A DNA stretch of 64,000 nt from an uncultured Dokdonia sp. (GTDB lineage: Bacteria > Bacteroidota > Bacteroidia > Flavobacteriales > Flavobacteriaceae), in assembly GCA_947503305.1 (NCBI GenBank), contig CANNDF010000005.1:124001-188000 (forward strand). Reading direction: 5' to 3'. The position numbers and the translations under genes were made by a program. Every line of letters begins with the position of its first letter. Positions within the stretch are counted from its first letter, which is position 1. The notes beneath the pieces were generated by a model. It worked only from the letters and a program-made list of their open reading frames with translations. It searched no databases and was not told where the DNA came from. Shown piece by piece: positions 30,298 to 38,424 of this stretch.

Positions 30298-30672
30298 TTA
30301 CTTAAGCTCAACTTCAGCTCCTGCTTCTTCTAATTGAGCTTTAAGTGCTTCAGCTTCATCTTTAGCTACACCTTCTTTGATTGGAGATGGAGCGTTATCA
30401 ACAAGCGCTTTTGCGTCTTTAAGACCAGCACCAGTTAATTCTTTAACTAGTTTTACAACAGCTAGTTTAGAACCACCAGCAGCTGTAAGGATTACGTCAA
30501 ATTCTGACTTTTCCTCTGCAGCTTCACCTCCAGCAGCACCTCCAGCAGCAACTGCTACAGCAGCAGCAGCAGGCTCGATACCATACTCGTCTTTTAATAT
30601 TGTTGCTAATTCATTTACTTCTTTTACAGTAAGATTAACTAATTGTTCTGCGAAATCTTTTAAATCTGCCAT
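30298..30672 (-). CDS. rplL: 50S ribosomal protein L7/L12 (bL12)
   Basis: A 124-residue stalk protein. The N-terminal dimerisation helix ([20 protein letters not shown]), an alanine/glycine-rich hinge (residues about 35-50) and the globular C-terminal domain with the factor-binding face ([20 protein letters not shown]) are all typical. It recruits elongation factors to the ribosome. It lies 53 bases after rplJ and is followed by the long hairpin that separates it from rpoB. Confidence 0.97.
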   Translation of the reverse strand: MADLKDFAEQLVNLTVKEVNELATILKDEYGIEPAAAAVAVAAGGAAGGEAAEEKSEFDVILTAAGGSKLAVVKLVKELTGAGLKDAKALVDNAPSPIKEGVAKDEAEALKAQLEEAGAEVELK

Positions 30673-30725
30673 TTTCTATCGTTTTAAAAATCTTTAATTA
30701 TATAATTGTAAATAGTGCGTACATA

Positions 30726-31247
30726 TTAACCTTCCTTTTCAGAAAGGGTTTTGATAATACCTGCAAGAGTTCCTCCACCTGATTTAAGAGCGCTAACAAC
30801 GTTCTTAGCAGGAGATTGTAATAACCCAATGATGTCGCCAATGAGTTCTTCTCTTGATTTGATATCTACCAGTGCATCTAGTTGGTCATCGCCTACATAG
30901 ATAGCTTCTTCAATAAATGCTCCTTTTAATAAAGGTTTCTCAGATTTCTTACGAAACTCTTTGATCACTTTTGCAGGCGCATTACCCGTCTCAGACATCA
31001 TAATTGATGTGTTACCTTTTAATACTTCTGGTAACTCACCAAAATCTTTATCTGATGCCTCCATTGCTTTTGCAAGCAATGTGTTTTTAACCACAGCTAG
31101 TTTTACTCCAGCCTTATAGCATGCACGACGTAAATTTGATGTCGTTCCTGCGTTTAATCCTGAAATATCAGCTAGATAAATATTTGTATTATCAGCTAGT
31201 TGTGCAGTTAAATCTTCTATTACTCTTGATTTTTCTTCTCTTGTCAT
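30726..31247 (-). CDS. rplJ: 50S ribosomal protein L10 (uL10)
   Basis: A 173-residue protein that anchors L12 dimers to the large subunit. MTREEKSRVIEDLTAQLADN and LRRACYKAGVKLAVVKNTLLAKA are family hallmarks; the C-terminal helix (SPAKNVVSALKSGGGTLAGI) binds L12. Only 14 bases separate it from rplA, so there is no room for the separate L10 leader seen upstream of rplJ in some bacteria. Confidence 0.97.
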   Translation of the reverse strand: MTREEKSRVIEDLTAQLADNTNIYLADISGLNAGTTSNLRRACYKAGVKLAVVKNTLLAKAMEASDKDFGELPEVLKGNTSIMMSETGNAPAKVIKEFRKKSEKPLLKGAFIEEAIYVGDDQLDALVDIKSREELIGDIIGLLQSPAKNVVSALKSGGGTLAGIIKTLSEKEG

Positions 31248-31261
31248 AATTTCTAATTTAA

Positions 31262-31957
31262 CTACTCGGCAAAGCCTTTTGATTCAACCTCAATTCCTGG
31301 ACTCATTGTGCTTGATAAGAAGATACTCTTAATATAAACACCTTTTGCAGTTGTAGGTTTAAGCTTTACTAATGTGGTTAATAATTCTTTTGCATTTCCA
31401 GCAATTTTTTCTGCATCAAAAGATGCTTTCCCAACAGATGCATGTACAATTCCTGTCTTATCAACTTTAAAGTCAATTTTACCAGCTTTTACATCTGTCA
31501 CTGCTTTTGAAATATCCATAGTTACAGTACCTGTTTTTGGGTTAGGCATTAAACCACGTGGTCCAAGAACACGTCCTAAAGGCCCTAATTTACCCATTAC
31601 ACTAGGCATAGTAATAATTACATCAACATCTGTCCAACCACCTTTGATTTTATCAAGGTATTCATCAAGACCAACATAATCTGCTCCAGCCTCTTTTGCA
31701 TCTGCCTCTTTGTCAGGTGTAACAAGTGCAAGCACTTTTACATCTTTACCAGTTCCGTGAGGTAATGTTACTACACCACGAACCATCTGGTTTGCTTTAC
31801 GAGGATCTACATTAAGACGTACAGCAATATCTACGGAAGCATCGAAATTTACGTTGCTTACTTCTTTTATTAAAGTGGAAGCATCACCAAGAGTATATGC
31901 TTTACCAGCTTCTACTTTTGATAGATTTTCTTTTTGCTTTTTTGTTAATTTTGCCAT
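31262..31957 (-). CDS. rplA: 50S ribosomal protein L1 (uL1)
   Basis: A 231-residue L1-stalk protein. [24 protein letters not shown] and [20 protein letters not shown] are invariant RNA-binding segments. In many bacteria L1 represses its own operon by binding mRNA before rplK. It follows rplK by 20 bases. Confidence 0.97.
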   Translation of the reverse strand: MAKLTKKQKENLSKVEAGKAYTLGDASTLIKEVSNVNFDASVDIAVRLNVDPRKANQMVRGVVTLPHGTGKDVKVLALVTPDKEADAKEAGADYVGLDEYLDKIKGGWTDVDVIITMPSVMGKLGPLGRVLGPRGLMPNPKTGTVTMDISKAVTDVKAGKIDFKVDKTGIVHASVGKASFDAEKIAGNAKELLTTLVKLKPTTAKGVYIKSIFLSSTMSPGIEVESKGFAE

Positions 31958-31977
31958 TTTAATTTTCTTTTTGGATG

Positions 31978-32418
31978 TTAAGCGGGAGCATCTCCCCCTT
32001 TAACCGTAATACCCATTGATCTTGCAGTACCAGCTACCATTTTCATAGCGCTATCTATTGTAAATGCATTTAAATCAGGCATCTTATCTTCTGCGATTGC
32101 ACGTACTTGATCCCAAGTAACTTTTGCAACCTTTTTACGGTTGGGTTCACCAGAACCACCTTTTACTTTAGCTGCTTCCATTAATTGAACTGCTGCTGGT
32201 GGAGTTTTAATAACAAAGTCAAAAGACTTATCTCCATAAACAGTAATAACAACAGGAAGTACTTTCCCAGCTTTATCTTGTGTTCTTGCATTAAACTGCT
32301 TACAGAACTCCATGATATTAACGCCGGCTGCACCTAAAGCAGGTCCTACTGGTGGAGAAGGGTTTGCAGCACCTCCTCGTACTTGTAACTTAACAACCTT
32401 ACTTACTTCTTTTGCCAT
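31978..32418 (-). CDS. rplK: 50S ribosomal protein L11 (uL11)
   Basis: A 146-residue protein of the GTPase-associated centre. The N-terminal proline-rich loop ([20 protein letters not shown]) and the C-terminal 23S rRNA-binding domain ([23 protein letters not shown]) are intact. It follows nusG with an 83-base gap, in which no clear promoter was seen. Confidence 0.97.
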   Translation of the reverse strand: MAKEVSKVVKLQVRGGAANPSPPVGPALGAAGVNIMEFCKQFNARTQDKAGKVLPVVITVYGDKSFDFVIKTPPAAVQLMEAAKVKGGSGEPNRKKVAKVTWDQVRAIAEDKMPDLNAFTIDSAMKMVAGTARSMGITVKGGDAPA

Positions 32419-32501
32419 TTTTCAAAATTTAACTTTGACTTGTTCTGAGAGTTGGAAGCAATAGAACAAAATCCAAAATATATTAGTGTAACACTTAATT
32501 T

Positions 32502-33056
32502 TTATACTTTCTCAACTTGCATATAACTCAATTCTAAAGGGGTCTTTCTTCCAAAAATCTTCACCATTACCTCTAGTTTGCGTTTCTCCTCATTTACTTT
32601 TTCAACAGAACCATTAAATCCATTAAATGGTCCATCTATTACTTTAATAGTTTCACCTACTGTATAAGGTATTGCAACATTATCCTGTTTTACAGCAAGC
32701 TCATCTACTTTTCCAAGCATACGATTTACTTCTGCTTTACGAAGAGGTACAGGATCCCCTCCTTTTACTTCACCTAGAAATCCTATAACACCATTAATAG
32801 ATTTAATAATGTGAGGAATTTCACCGCCCAAAAAGGCTTTAACCATAATATATCCTGGAAAGTAAACACGTTCTTTATTTACTTTTTTTCCATTACGGAT
32901 CTGAATCACTTTTTCTGTAGGTACGAGAACATCCTCTATATAATCTTCAAGATTAAGACGACCAATTTCTTGCTCGATATAAGCTTTGATCTTATTCTCT
33001 TGACCGCTAACGGCCCTTACCACATACCACTGTTTTGTGTTGCTTGTTTTAGCCAT
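32502..33056 (-). CDS. nusG: Transcription termination/antitermination protein NusG
   Basis: A 184-residue transcription factor. The NGN domain starts with QWYVVRAVSGQENKIKAYIE, includes VYFPGYIMVKAFL, and the KOW domain follows (GETIKVIDGPFNGFNGSVEKVN). It binds RNA polymerase to reduce pausing and links it to ribosomes or Rho. It is 10 bases downstream of secE, the usual arrangement. Confidence 0.97.
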   Translation of the reverse strand: MAKTSNTKQWYVVRAVSGQENKIKAYIEQEIGRLNLEDYIEDVLVPTEKVIQIRNGKKVNKERVYFPGYIMVKAFLGGEIPHIIKSINGVIGFLGEVKGGDPVPLRKAEVNRMLGKVDELAVKQDNVAIPYTVGETIKVIDGPFNGFNGSVEKVNEEKRKLEVMVKIFGRKTPLELSYMQVEKV

Positions 33057-33066
33057 TGTTTTAAAA

Positions 33067-33267
33067 TTAAGCGCCTACTACTTTTTCAAAATACAACTTG
33101 ATTACATTGCTAAACACTGTATCAACACCCCAAGTTGCCAAAGAAAATAAAATCGAAAAAACAGCAACCACTACCATAAGACGTTGTGCTTCTGCAAGCG
33201 GTGTCCATGTAACGTGATTCTTTAATTCGTTATATGATTCTTGTATGTAATTTACTATTCCAGCCAT
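33067..33267 (-). CDS. secE: Preprotein translocase subunit SecE
   Basis: A 66-residue single-span inner-membrane protein, the short SecE form. The amphipathic N-terminal helix (ESYNELKNHVTWTPLAEAQ) is followed by one membrane helix (about residues 30-60). It clamps SecY in the protein-export channel. It lies between tRNA-Trp and nusG, the standard Bacteroidota order. Confidence 0.95.
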   Translation of the reverse strand: MAGIVNYIQESYNELKNHVTWTPLAEAQRLMVVVAVFSILFSLATWGVDTVFSNVIKLYFEKVVGA

Positions 33268-33358
33268 AATCTTATTTCATTTCAGAAAAGTTCTCAAAAA
33301 CCTGATTCCTTTCTTCTGTTATTTCAAACACACTGTTTCAAAACCGTGCTTCAACTTG

Positions 33359-33431
33359 CACGGGAGGAGAGACTCGAACTCCCGACACCTGGTTTTGGAG
33401 ACCAGTGCTCTACCAACTGAGCTACACCCGT
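33359..33431 (-). tRNA. tRNA-Trp (anticodon CCA)
   Basis: A 73-base cloverleaf on the minus strand. The anticodon arm CTGGT/ACCAG holds loop CTCCAAA, giving anticodon CCA. The T arm (GGGAG, TTCGAGT loop) and D arm are clear. The acceptor stem has one T-T mismatch. CCA is not encoded. It sits between tuf and secE. Confidence 0.95.
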
Positions 33432-33448
33432 ATTTAAAGGTTATTTTC

Positions 33449-33464
33449 CGCTTTCGCGAAAGCG
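33449..33464. repeat. GCTTTCGCGAAAGC palindrome, 16-bp perfect copy
   Basis: Lies 18 bases upstream of tRNA-Trp on the tuf side, inside the predicted tuf-secE transcript. Confidence 0.9.
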
Positions 33465-33496
33465 CACTATGTGCATCTCCCTTAAACAAAAGTCAA

Positions 33497-33523
33497 GGCG
33501 TTTCGCTTTTATAGCGAAACACC
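33497..33523 (-). terminator. Hairpin after tuf, weak terminator or processing site
   Basis: On the minus strand GGTGTTTCGC pairs with GCGAAACGCC (one G-U) around a 7-base loop, followed by TTGACTTTTG. The T run is interrupted, so termination may be partial. Confidence 0.55.
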
Positions 33524-33548
33524 TTTACTTTATATATTAACTAATATC

Positions 33549-34736
33549 TTAGTCTAGAATCTCAGTAACCTGACCTGCACCTACTGTTCTACCTCCTTCA
33601 CGGATTGCAAAACGAAGACCCAAGTTCAATGCGATAGGCTGAATAAGCTCTACATTGATTGTCAAGTTATCTCCAGGCATAACCATCTCAACTCCATCAG
33701 GAAGTGCGATGTTACCAGTTACGTCAGTTGTACGTACGTAAAACTGAGGACGATAGTTGTTATGGAATGGAGTGTGACGTCCACCTTCTTCTTTCTTAAG
33801 GATATAAACCTCTGCTTTAAATTTAGCGTGAGGAGTTACAGATCCTGGCTTAGTAATTACCATACCACGAGAGATTTGAGTTTTCTCAATACCTCTTAAT
33901 AGGATACCAACATTATCTCCTGCTTCACCTCTATCAAGGATTTTACGGAACATCTCAACTCCTGTAATTGTAGAAGTTAATTTCTCTGCTCCCATTCCGA
34001 TGATCTCAACTGGATCTCCAGTATTTGCTACACCAGTCTCAATACGACCCGTTGCAACTGTACCGCGACCTGTAATAGAGAATACATCTTCGATAGGCAT
34101 TAAGAAATCTTTTTCTGTTTCACGGATAGGTTCTTCAATCCACTCATCAACAGCAGCCATAAGCTCCATTACTGTATCTACCCATTTTTGCTCACCGTTA
34201 AGTGCACCAAGAGCAGAACCAGCTACTACAGGACCATTATCACCATCGTACTCATAGAAAGATAATAGATCTCTGATCTCCATCTCTACTAGCTCAAGTA
34301 ATTCTTCATCATCTACCATATCCACTTTGTTCATGAATACAACGATACGAGGAATACCTACCTGACGACCAAGAAGGATATGCTCACGTGTTTGTGGCAT
34401 AGGACCATCTGTTGCAGCAACTACAAGGATAGCACCATCCATTTGAGCAGCACCTGTAACCATGTTCTTCACATAATCGGCGTGACCTGGACAATCTACG
34501 TGTGCATAGTGACGATTTGCAGTTTGATATTCTACGTGTGATGTATTAATAGTAATACCTCTTTCTTTCTCCTCAGGAGCATTATCAATAGAATCAAAAC
34601 TTCTCAATTCTGATAAACCTGCGTTTGCAAGTACTGTAGTGATCGCAGCAGTAAGTGTAGTTTTACCGTGATCTACGTGCCCAATTGTACCGATGTTTAA
34701 GTGCGGCTTCGAGCGGTCAAAAGTTTCCTTTGCCAT
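33549..34736 (-). CDS. tuf: Elongation factor Tu
   Basis: A 395-residue GTPase that brings aminoacyl-tRNA to the ribosome. G1 [11 protein letters not shown] (residues 18-28), G2 [13 protein letters not shown]3 DCPGHADY, G4 NKVDMVDD and the C-terminal barrel end ([17 protein letters not shown]) are all present. It is the only tuf copy in the window and lies downstream of four tRNA genes, which probably share its promoter. Confidence 0.98.
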   Translation of the reverse strand: MAKETFDRSKPHLNIGTIGHVDHGKTTLTAAITTVLANAGLSELRSFDSIDNAPEEKERGITINTSHVEYQTANRHYAHVDCPGHADYVKNMVTGAAQMDGAILVVAATDGPMPQTREHILLGRQVGIPRIVVFMNKVDMVDDEELLELVEMEIRDLLSFYEYDGDNGPVVAGSALGALNGEQKWVDTVMELMAAVDEWIEEPIRETEKDFLMPIEDVFSITGRGTVATGRIETGVANTGDPVEIIGMGAEKLTSTITGVEMFRKILDRGEAGDNVGILLRGIEKTQISRGMVITKPGSVTPHAKFKAEVYILKKEEGGRHTPFHNNYRPQFYVRTTDVTGNIALPDGVEMVMPGDNLTINVELIQPIALNLGLRFAIREGGRTVGAGQVTEILD

Positions 34737-34813
34737 GATGTAATTATTTAATCTTAGTTATTATTAGTGTGTAATCTTTTTTTGCTGATCACTTTTCTTT
34801 TGATTTAATACAA

Positions 34814-34838
34814 AAGGGAGTGCAATCACTACTCCTTT
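34814..34838 (-). other. Hairpin between tRNA-Thr(GGU) and tuf
   Basis: GGAGT/ACTCC stem extended by an A/T-rich base and an inner GTG/CAC. On the minus strand it is followed by TTTTG, on the plus by a run of T. It could be a partial terminator or a tRNA 3'-processing structure ahead of tuf. Confidence 0.5.
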
Positions 34839-34847
34839 TTTTTGTTG

Positions 34848-34919
34848 AGCCAACGACGGGATTTGAACCCGTGGCCTCTTCCTTACCAAGGAAACGCTCT
34901 ACCCCTGAGCTACGTCGGC
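34848..34919 (-). tRNA. tRNA-Thr (anticodon GGU)
   Basis: A 72-base cloverleaf. The acceptor GCCGACG/CGTTGGC pairs (one G-U), and the anticodon loop TTGGTAA gives GGT. CCA is not encoded. It is the last tRNA before tuf. Confidence 0.95.
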
Positions 34920-34927
34920 TTATTTAC

Positions 34928-34941
34928 GCTTTCGCGAAAGC
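34928..34941. repeat. GCTTTCGCGAAAGC palindrome, 14-bp perfect copy
   Basis: Lies in the spacer between tRNA-Gly and tRNA-Thr(GGU), so it is transcribed in the tRNA precursor. Confidence 0.9.
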
Positions 34942-34965
34942 TCAATACCTCAAAGGGTATTTAAG

Positions 34966-35038
34966 AGCGGGAGACCGGGTTCGAACCGGCGACATTCAGC
35001 TTGGAAGGCTGACGCTCTACCAACTGAGCTACTCCCGC
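34966..35038 (-). tRNA. tRNA-Gly (anticodon UCC)
   Basis: A 73-base cloverleaf with fully paired acceptor GCGGGAG/CTCCCGC and anticodon loop CTTCCAA, giving TCC. The T loop TTCGAAC is standard. CCA is not encoded. Confidence 0.95.
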
Positions 35039-35122
35039 ATTTATAATTGCATATTGCTATACAATTAATGGTATTACATTATTTCAATCTAAAATCTCAT
35101 AATAAAGATCTTAGTACAATAA

Positions 35123-35144
35123 AATTCTCATATGTATGAGAATT
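35123..35144 (-). other. Hairpin just after tRNA-Tyr
   Basis: AATTCTCATA and TATGAGAATT flank a 2-base centre; the 3' end of tRNA-Tyr is five bases away. On the minus strand it is followed by TTATTG. Probably a tRNA processing or weak attenuation structure. Confidence 0.5.
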
Positions 35145-35148
35145 CTTG

Positions 35149-35230
35149 TGGGGAGAGCAGGATTCGAACCTGCGAAGTTAAAAACAACGGAGTTACAGTC
35201 CGTCCTCGTTGGCCGCTTGAGTATCTCCCC
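35149..35230 (-). tRNA. tRNA-Tyr (anticodon GUA)
   Basis: An 82-base class II tRNA with a long variable arm. Acceptor GGGGAGA/TCTCCCC is fully paired, and the anticodon loop CTGTAAC gives GTA. CCA is not encoded. Confidence 0.95.
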
Positions 35231-35291
35231 AGAACTATTAAAAAGTTCACTATTTTAAAGAACAAATCTGTGAAAATCAGATGTTTAAAAG

Positions 35292-35365
35292 AGCCGATGG
35301 AGGGACTCGAACCCACGACCTGCTGATTACAAATCAGCTGCTCTAGCCAGCTGAGCTACATCGGC
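35292..35365 (-). tRNA. tRNA-Thr (anticodon UGU)
   Basis: A 74-base cloverleaf with acceptor GCCGATG/CATCGGC and anticodon loop TTTGTAA, giving TGT. It is the first gene of the tRNA-tuf transcript. Confidence 0.95.
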
Positions 35366-35397
35366 TTTTTTTACAATCTTACACCCCTTTCGAAGCA

Positions 35398-35425
35398 TAA
35401 AAAAGTCCGCTATTTCTAACGGACT
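35398..35425 (-). terminator. Terminator of hpf
   Basis: On the minus strand AGTCCG pairs with CGGACT around a 10-base loop, followed by six T bases. It lies 50 bases after the hpf stop and directly abuts the next promoter. Confidence 0.8.
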
Positions 35426-35426
35426 G

Positions 35427-35456
35427 CAAATGTAGACAATTTTAATGTCTAACAAA
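35427..35456 (-). promoter_or_regulatory. Promoter of the tRNA-tuf operon
   Basis: On the minus strand TTTG (35453-35456), an 18-base spacer and TACATTTG (35427-35434) match the Bacteroidota -33/-7 consensus fully. The expected start of transcription falls inside the hpf terminator stem, so RNA from this promoter would lack the first stem arm and escape termination. Confidence 0.75.
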
Positions 35457-35474
35457 ACATTTTATTTATTTTTT

Positions 35475-35780
35475 TTAAGCAATATGCGCTCTTAATTTAT
35501 CTTTTCTTTTTTTAAGCACTCTTTCAAGAGATTGTACACATACATCTGTTCCTTCTTCAAACGATTTTGTATTCTTTTTTACAATAAACTCATCCCCTGG
35601 AACACTTACTAGAATTTCTACAATTTTATTAGCTGGTTTGTTGTTAGGTTCCAACTTTAAAAATACATCTGCATGTATTATTTTATCATAAAACTGTTCT
35701 AACTTGTTTAACTTCCTTTGAATAAAGTCAATTAATTTTACATCTGGATCAAACTGTGGTGCTTCTACGGTTACTTTCAT
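35475..35780 (-). CDS. hpf: Ribosome hibernation-promoting factor, HPF/YfiA family
   Basis: A 101-residue short-type HPF. MKVTVEAPQFDPDVKLIDFIQRKLNKLEQFYDKI-like start (residues 1-34) and AcrossLRAHIA end show the beta-alpha-beta fold that binds the 30S decoding centre and stalls or dimerises ribosomes at starvation. It lacks the extra C-terminal dimerisation domain of long HPF. It follows the recombinase gene by 62 bases, and a terminator follows it. The link with rpsU, tRNAs and tuf is a standard flavobacterial arrangement. Confidence 0.9.
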   Translation of the reverse strand: MKVTVEAPQFDPDVKLIDFIQRKLNKLEQFYDKIIHADVFLKLEPNNKPANKIVEILVSVPGDEFIVKKNTKSFEEGTDVCVQSLERVLKKRKDKLRAHIA

Positions 35781-35842
35781 AAGCCACTATTTTTATAGGT
35801 TAGAACTTTGGCAAGATATTATGCCCTTACTTCACACGACTA

Positions 35843-36736
35843 TCAATCATTTTTATTGCGTGGATGTGATTTTTTGTACACATCGCGTAGCATCGCTACA
35901 CTATTGTGTGTATAGACTTGAGTTGATGCAAGGCTTGCATGTCCTAGCAAATCCTTTACAACATTTAAATCAGCACCCTGATTAAGCATATGAGTCGCAA
36001 ATGAATGTCTTATTATATGCGGACTCTTTTTGATTTTATTAGACGTCTTACTAAAATAGTGATTTATAATTCTATAGACAAGTGTATCGTATAATTTAAC
36101 TCCTTTTTTAGTTACTAATAAAGGTTCGTCCCCTCCATATTGCGCAATCTCATTGCGCTTGATCATATATTTATGGATGGTAGCACATATAGTAGGTAAT
36201 AAAGGAATGATACGTTCCTTATTGCGTTTACCTATAACTTTTATTGTCTTTTGAGAAAGATCAACACTTTTTAATGTAAGACTAATAAGTTCCGCACGAC
36301 GCATTCCCGTTCCATACAATAGCTCTATCAAAAGAAGATCACGTAAAGATTCGAAATCATCAGAAATTTCCAATAGGCCTATTACCTCCGATACCTCATC
36401 ATATGAAAAAGGTACTTGGAGTTTTTTGGGGGTTTTCAACGCCTTATGTTTTACGAGCGGTGACACTTCAATCAATGCTACTTTTACTAAAAATTTATAA
36501 AAGGATTTTAAAGAAGAAATTTTTCTATTTACCGTCCTATTTGAAATACCATTATCTATAAGCGAAACAATCCATCTCCTTATTTGATTATAATGTATAT
36601 CTATGAGTTCTATTTCTCCGTATTCCTCTTTTACAAATTTCGAAAACTCTCCTATATCCTTTTCATAAGCAAGCACTGTATGTTTACTATACTTTTTTTC
36701 TAACTCAAGATAATCTATAAAAGAAGTAAGAGGCAT
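35843..36736 (-). CDS. Tyrosine recombinase, XerC-like
   Basis: A 297-residue recombinase. The N-terminal SAM-like domain (FIDYLELEKKYSKHTVLAYEKD) precedes the catalytic domain. Catalytic residues are visible: Arg in GTGMRRAELISL near residue 148, Lys in KVIGKRNKERIIPL, HIIRH (His-x-x-Arg) near 245, His in LGHASLAS, and Tyr in STQVYTHNS. Such a recombinase usually resolves chromosome dimers at dif. It is chromosomal housekeeping here, between rpsU and hpf, with no sign of an integrated element. A terminator lies upstream, so it needs its own promoter, not identified. Confidence 0.9.
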   Translation of the reverse strand: MPLTSFIDYLELEKKYSKHTVLAYEKDIGEFSKFVKEEYGEIELIDIHYNQIRRWIVSLIDNGISNRTVNRKISSLKSFYKFLVKVALIEVSPLVKHKALKTPKKLQVPFSYDEVSEVIGLLEISDDFESLRDLLLIELLYGTGMRRAELISLTLKSVDLSQKTIKVIGKRNKERIIPLLPTICATIHKYMIKRNEIAQYGGDEPLLVTKKGVKLYDTLVYRIINHYFSKTSNKIKKSPHIIRHSFATHMLNQGADLNVVKDLLGHASLASTQVYTHNSVAMLRDVYKKSHPRNKND

Positions 36737-36793
36737 TTAATGGAATATTATGGTTGCGACCAATACAATTTACATAGTTAAATAAGGTCCTAC

Positions 36794-36838
36794 AAAAAAA
36801 AACGTTGTACTACAAAGGTAAACTTTATAGTACAACGT
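36794..36838 (-). terminator. Terminator of rpsU
   Basis: On the minus strand ACGTTGTACTA pairs perfectly with TAGTACAACGT, with a further AAAG/CTTT inside, followed by nine T bases. Confidence 0.9.
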
Positions 36839-36914
36839 CTATATTATGAAAGAGATTCCTCTTTCTGTCAATCCAGACATCCTATAATAACATATAGGCG
36901 ACGGATATTATTTA

Positions 36915-37109
36915 TTAGATATTCTCGCTATCCCTAAGTCTCTGGATATAAGATGCTTTTTGAATTTCGCGTCTTCTTGTTACAGAAGGTTTTGTAAATT
37001 GCTTACGCTCTCTTAAATTACGCATTGTCTTAGTACGATCAAATTTACGTTTGAAACGTTTAAGCGCTCTATCTATATTTTCTCCGTCTTTTACTGGTAT
37101 TATTAACAT
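36915..37109 (-). CDS. rpsU: 30S ribosomal protein S21 (bS21)
   Basis: A 64-residue basic protein: MLIIPVKDGENIDRALKRFK and FDRTKTMRNLRERKQF are family hallmarks. In Bacteroidota ribosomes bS21 helps hide the anti-Shine-Dalgarno tail of 16S rRNA, which explains why most genes have no Shine-Dalgarno. Its own mRNA has a strong AGGAGGT at 37116-37122, 7 bases before ATG, consistent with autoregulation when bS21 runs short. Promoter and terminator are both well defined, so it is a single-gene unit. Confidence 0.96.
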   Translation of the reverse strand: MLIIPVKDGENIDRALKRFKRKFDRTKTMRNLRERKQFTKPSVTRRREIQKASYIQRLRDSENI

Positions 37110-37115
37110 AGTGGG

Positions 37116-37122
37116 ACCTCCT
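37116..37122 (-). promoter_or_regulatory. Strong Shine-Dalgarno sequence of rpsU
   Basis: AGGAGGT on the minus strand with a spacer of about 7 bases to the ATG (37107-37109). It stands out in a genome whose other genes lack such sites. Confidence 0.85.
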
Positions 37123-37141
37123 TTCTTTAAAAATTAGGGTG

Positions 37142-37171
37142 CAAAGATACTACTATTCCGTTTCTCTGCAA
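37142..37171 (-). promoter_or_regulatory. Promoter of rpsU
   Basis: On the minus strand TTG (37169-37171), a 19-base spacer and TATCTTTG (37142-37149), then CAC. The -7 element and its flank are the same as those before the cyclophilin-FKBP gene. Confidence 0.75.
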
Positions 37172-37183
37172 CCTGAATTTAAA

Positions 37184-38368
37184 TTATTTTTTAATTACCG
37201 CCTCTGTTGGTGGTTTATACTCTTTTTTATCAATAATCATTTTTGCAATGATCTCCCTCAATATATCAGATGTTCCACCTCCTATTGGCCCTAATCTACT
37301 ATCTCTAAGTAAACGTGCCATAGGATATTCTTCCATATATCCATACCCGCCTAACATTTGTAAACAGTCGTAAATAACCTCATCTGCTATTTTAGTAGCA
37401 GTAAGCTTTGACATTGTAGCTTCTTTTACGACATACTCCCCTTTATCAAGTCGGTATGCTATAGCATAGTTAAATGCTTTGGACATTTCTACTTCTGCTT
37501 TACGTTCAGCTATTTTATGACGCAAGGCCTGAAAACGATCTATGGTTTGTCCAAAGGCAGTACGCTCTTTCATATACTCTAAAGCATAATCTATAGCATA
37601 TTCTGCTCTGGCATGTGCATTAATACCCATGATTAATCGTTCAGTAGCAAAATGTTGCATTATATATCCAAACCCTTTATTTTCTTCTCCCATTAAGTTC
37701 TCTAATGGGATCTTTACATTATCAAATGCAATTTCTCCTGTATCGGATGCTCGCCATCCTAATTTATCCAGTTTCGTAGCAGAAACTCCTGGAGTGTCTC
37801 GATCAATAACAAAAATACTCATTCCCTTCCCTCCTAATTCAGGCGCTGTTTTTGCAGCTACTACAAGATAATCAGAATAAACTCCATTGGTAATAAAGGT
37901 TTTTGATCCATTAATCACATAATGATCTCCATTCTTTACTGCAGTCGTACGCATTCCAGCGACATCACTTCCCCCAAAAGGTTCTGTAATACATAGACAT
38001 CCTATTTTCTCACCCGCAATACTCGGCGCAAGATATTCTGATTTAATGCGCACATCGCCTTCAGCGTTTAAATGAGTCATTGCTAAATACGCATGTGCCC
38101 AGATTGCTGCTGCAAATCCTCCTGAATTTATTTTTTGTAATTCTTCTAATAATATTACGGTATAGAAAAAATCCAATCCCATACCTCCATATTCTTCTGG
38201 ATAAGCAATTCCAAAAAAACCCATTTCTCCAAACTTCTCCCAAATAAAACGATCAATATTTCCCGTCTTTTCCCATTTATCAATATGAGGCACTACTTCT
38301 TTTTGAAGAAAATCTTTTAAGCTTTCGCGAAAAAGATGGTGCTCTTCTGTAAAATATATATCGTTCAT
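37184..38368 (-). CDS. Acyl-CoA dehydrogenase, LCAD/IVD-like catalytic geometry
   Basis: A 394-residue FAD enzyme that puts a trans-2 double bond into acyl-CoA. Signature segments are CITEPFGGSDVAGMRT and KTFITNGVYSDY for FAD/substrate binding, ERTAFGQTIDRFQALRHK, and GGYGYMEEYPMARLLRDSR. At the usual catalytic-Glu site (xYEGTxxI) this protein has IGGGTSDI. In long-chain and isovaleryl-CoA dehydrogenases the base is instead a Glu in an ERLxxA-type helix; TERLIMG is present at the matching place here. So catalysis is probably intact. RESLK at the N-terminus is encoded by a near-copy of the palindrome (38321-38334). Confidence 0.92.
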   Translation of the reverse strand: MNDIYFTEEHHLFRESLKDFLQKEVVPHIDKWEKTGNIDRFIWEKFGEMGFFGIAYPEEYGGMGLDFFYTVILLEELQKINSGGFAAAIWAHAYLAMTHLNAEGDVRIKSEYLAPSIAGEKIGCLCITEPFGGSDVAGMRTTAVKNGDHYVINGSKTFITNGVYSDYLVVAAKTAPELGGKGMSIFVIDRDTPGVSATKLDKLGWRASDTGEIAFDNVKIPLENLMGEENKGFGYIMQHFATERLIMGINAHARAEYAIDYALEYMKERTAFGQTIDRFQALRHKIAERKAEVEMSKAFNYAIAYRLDKGEYVVKEATMSKLTATKIADEVIYDCLQMLGGYGYMEEYPMARLLRDSRLGPIGGGTSDILREIIAKMIIDKKEYKPPTEAVIKK

Positions 38369-38424
38369 TTTCCTTATGTAGTTTGCGTATATTTCAGGAT
38401 AAAAGTTCTTTAAAAATAAGCCCT

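Noticed and set aside
35843-36736. Tyrosine recombinase as integrase of a mobile element at the nearby tRNA genes
   Set aside because: It lies in a conserved rpsU-hpf-tuf context, with XerC-type motifs and no flanking direct repeats or cargo genes.
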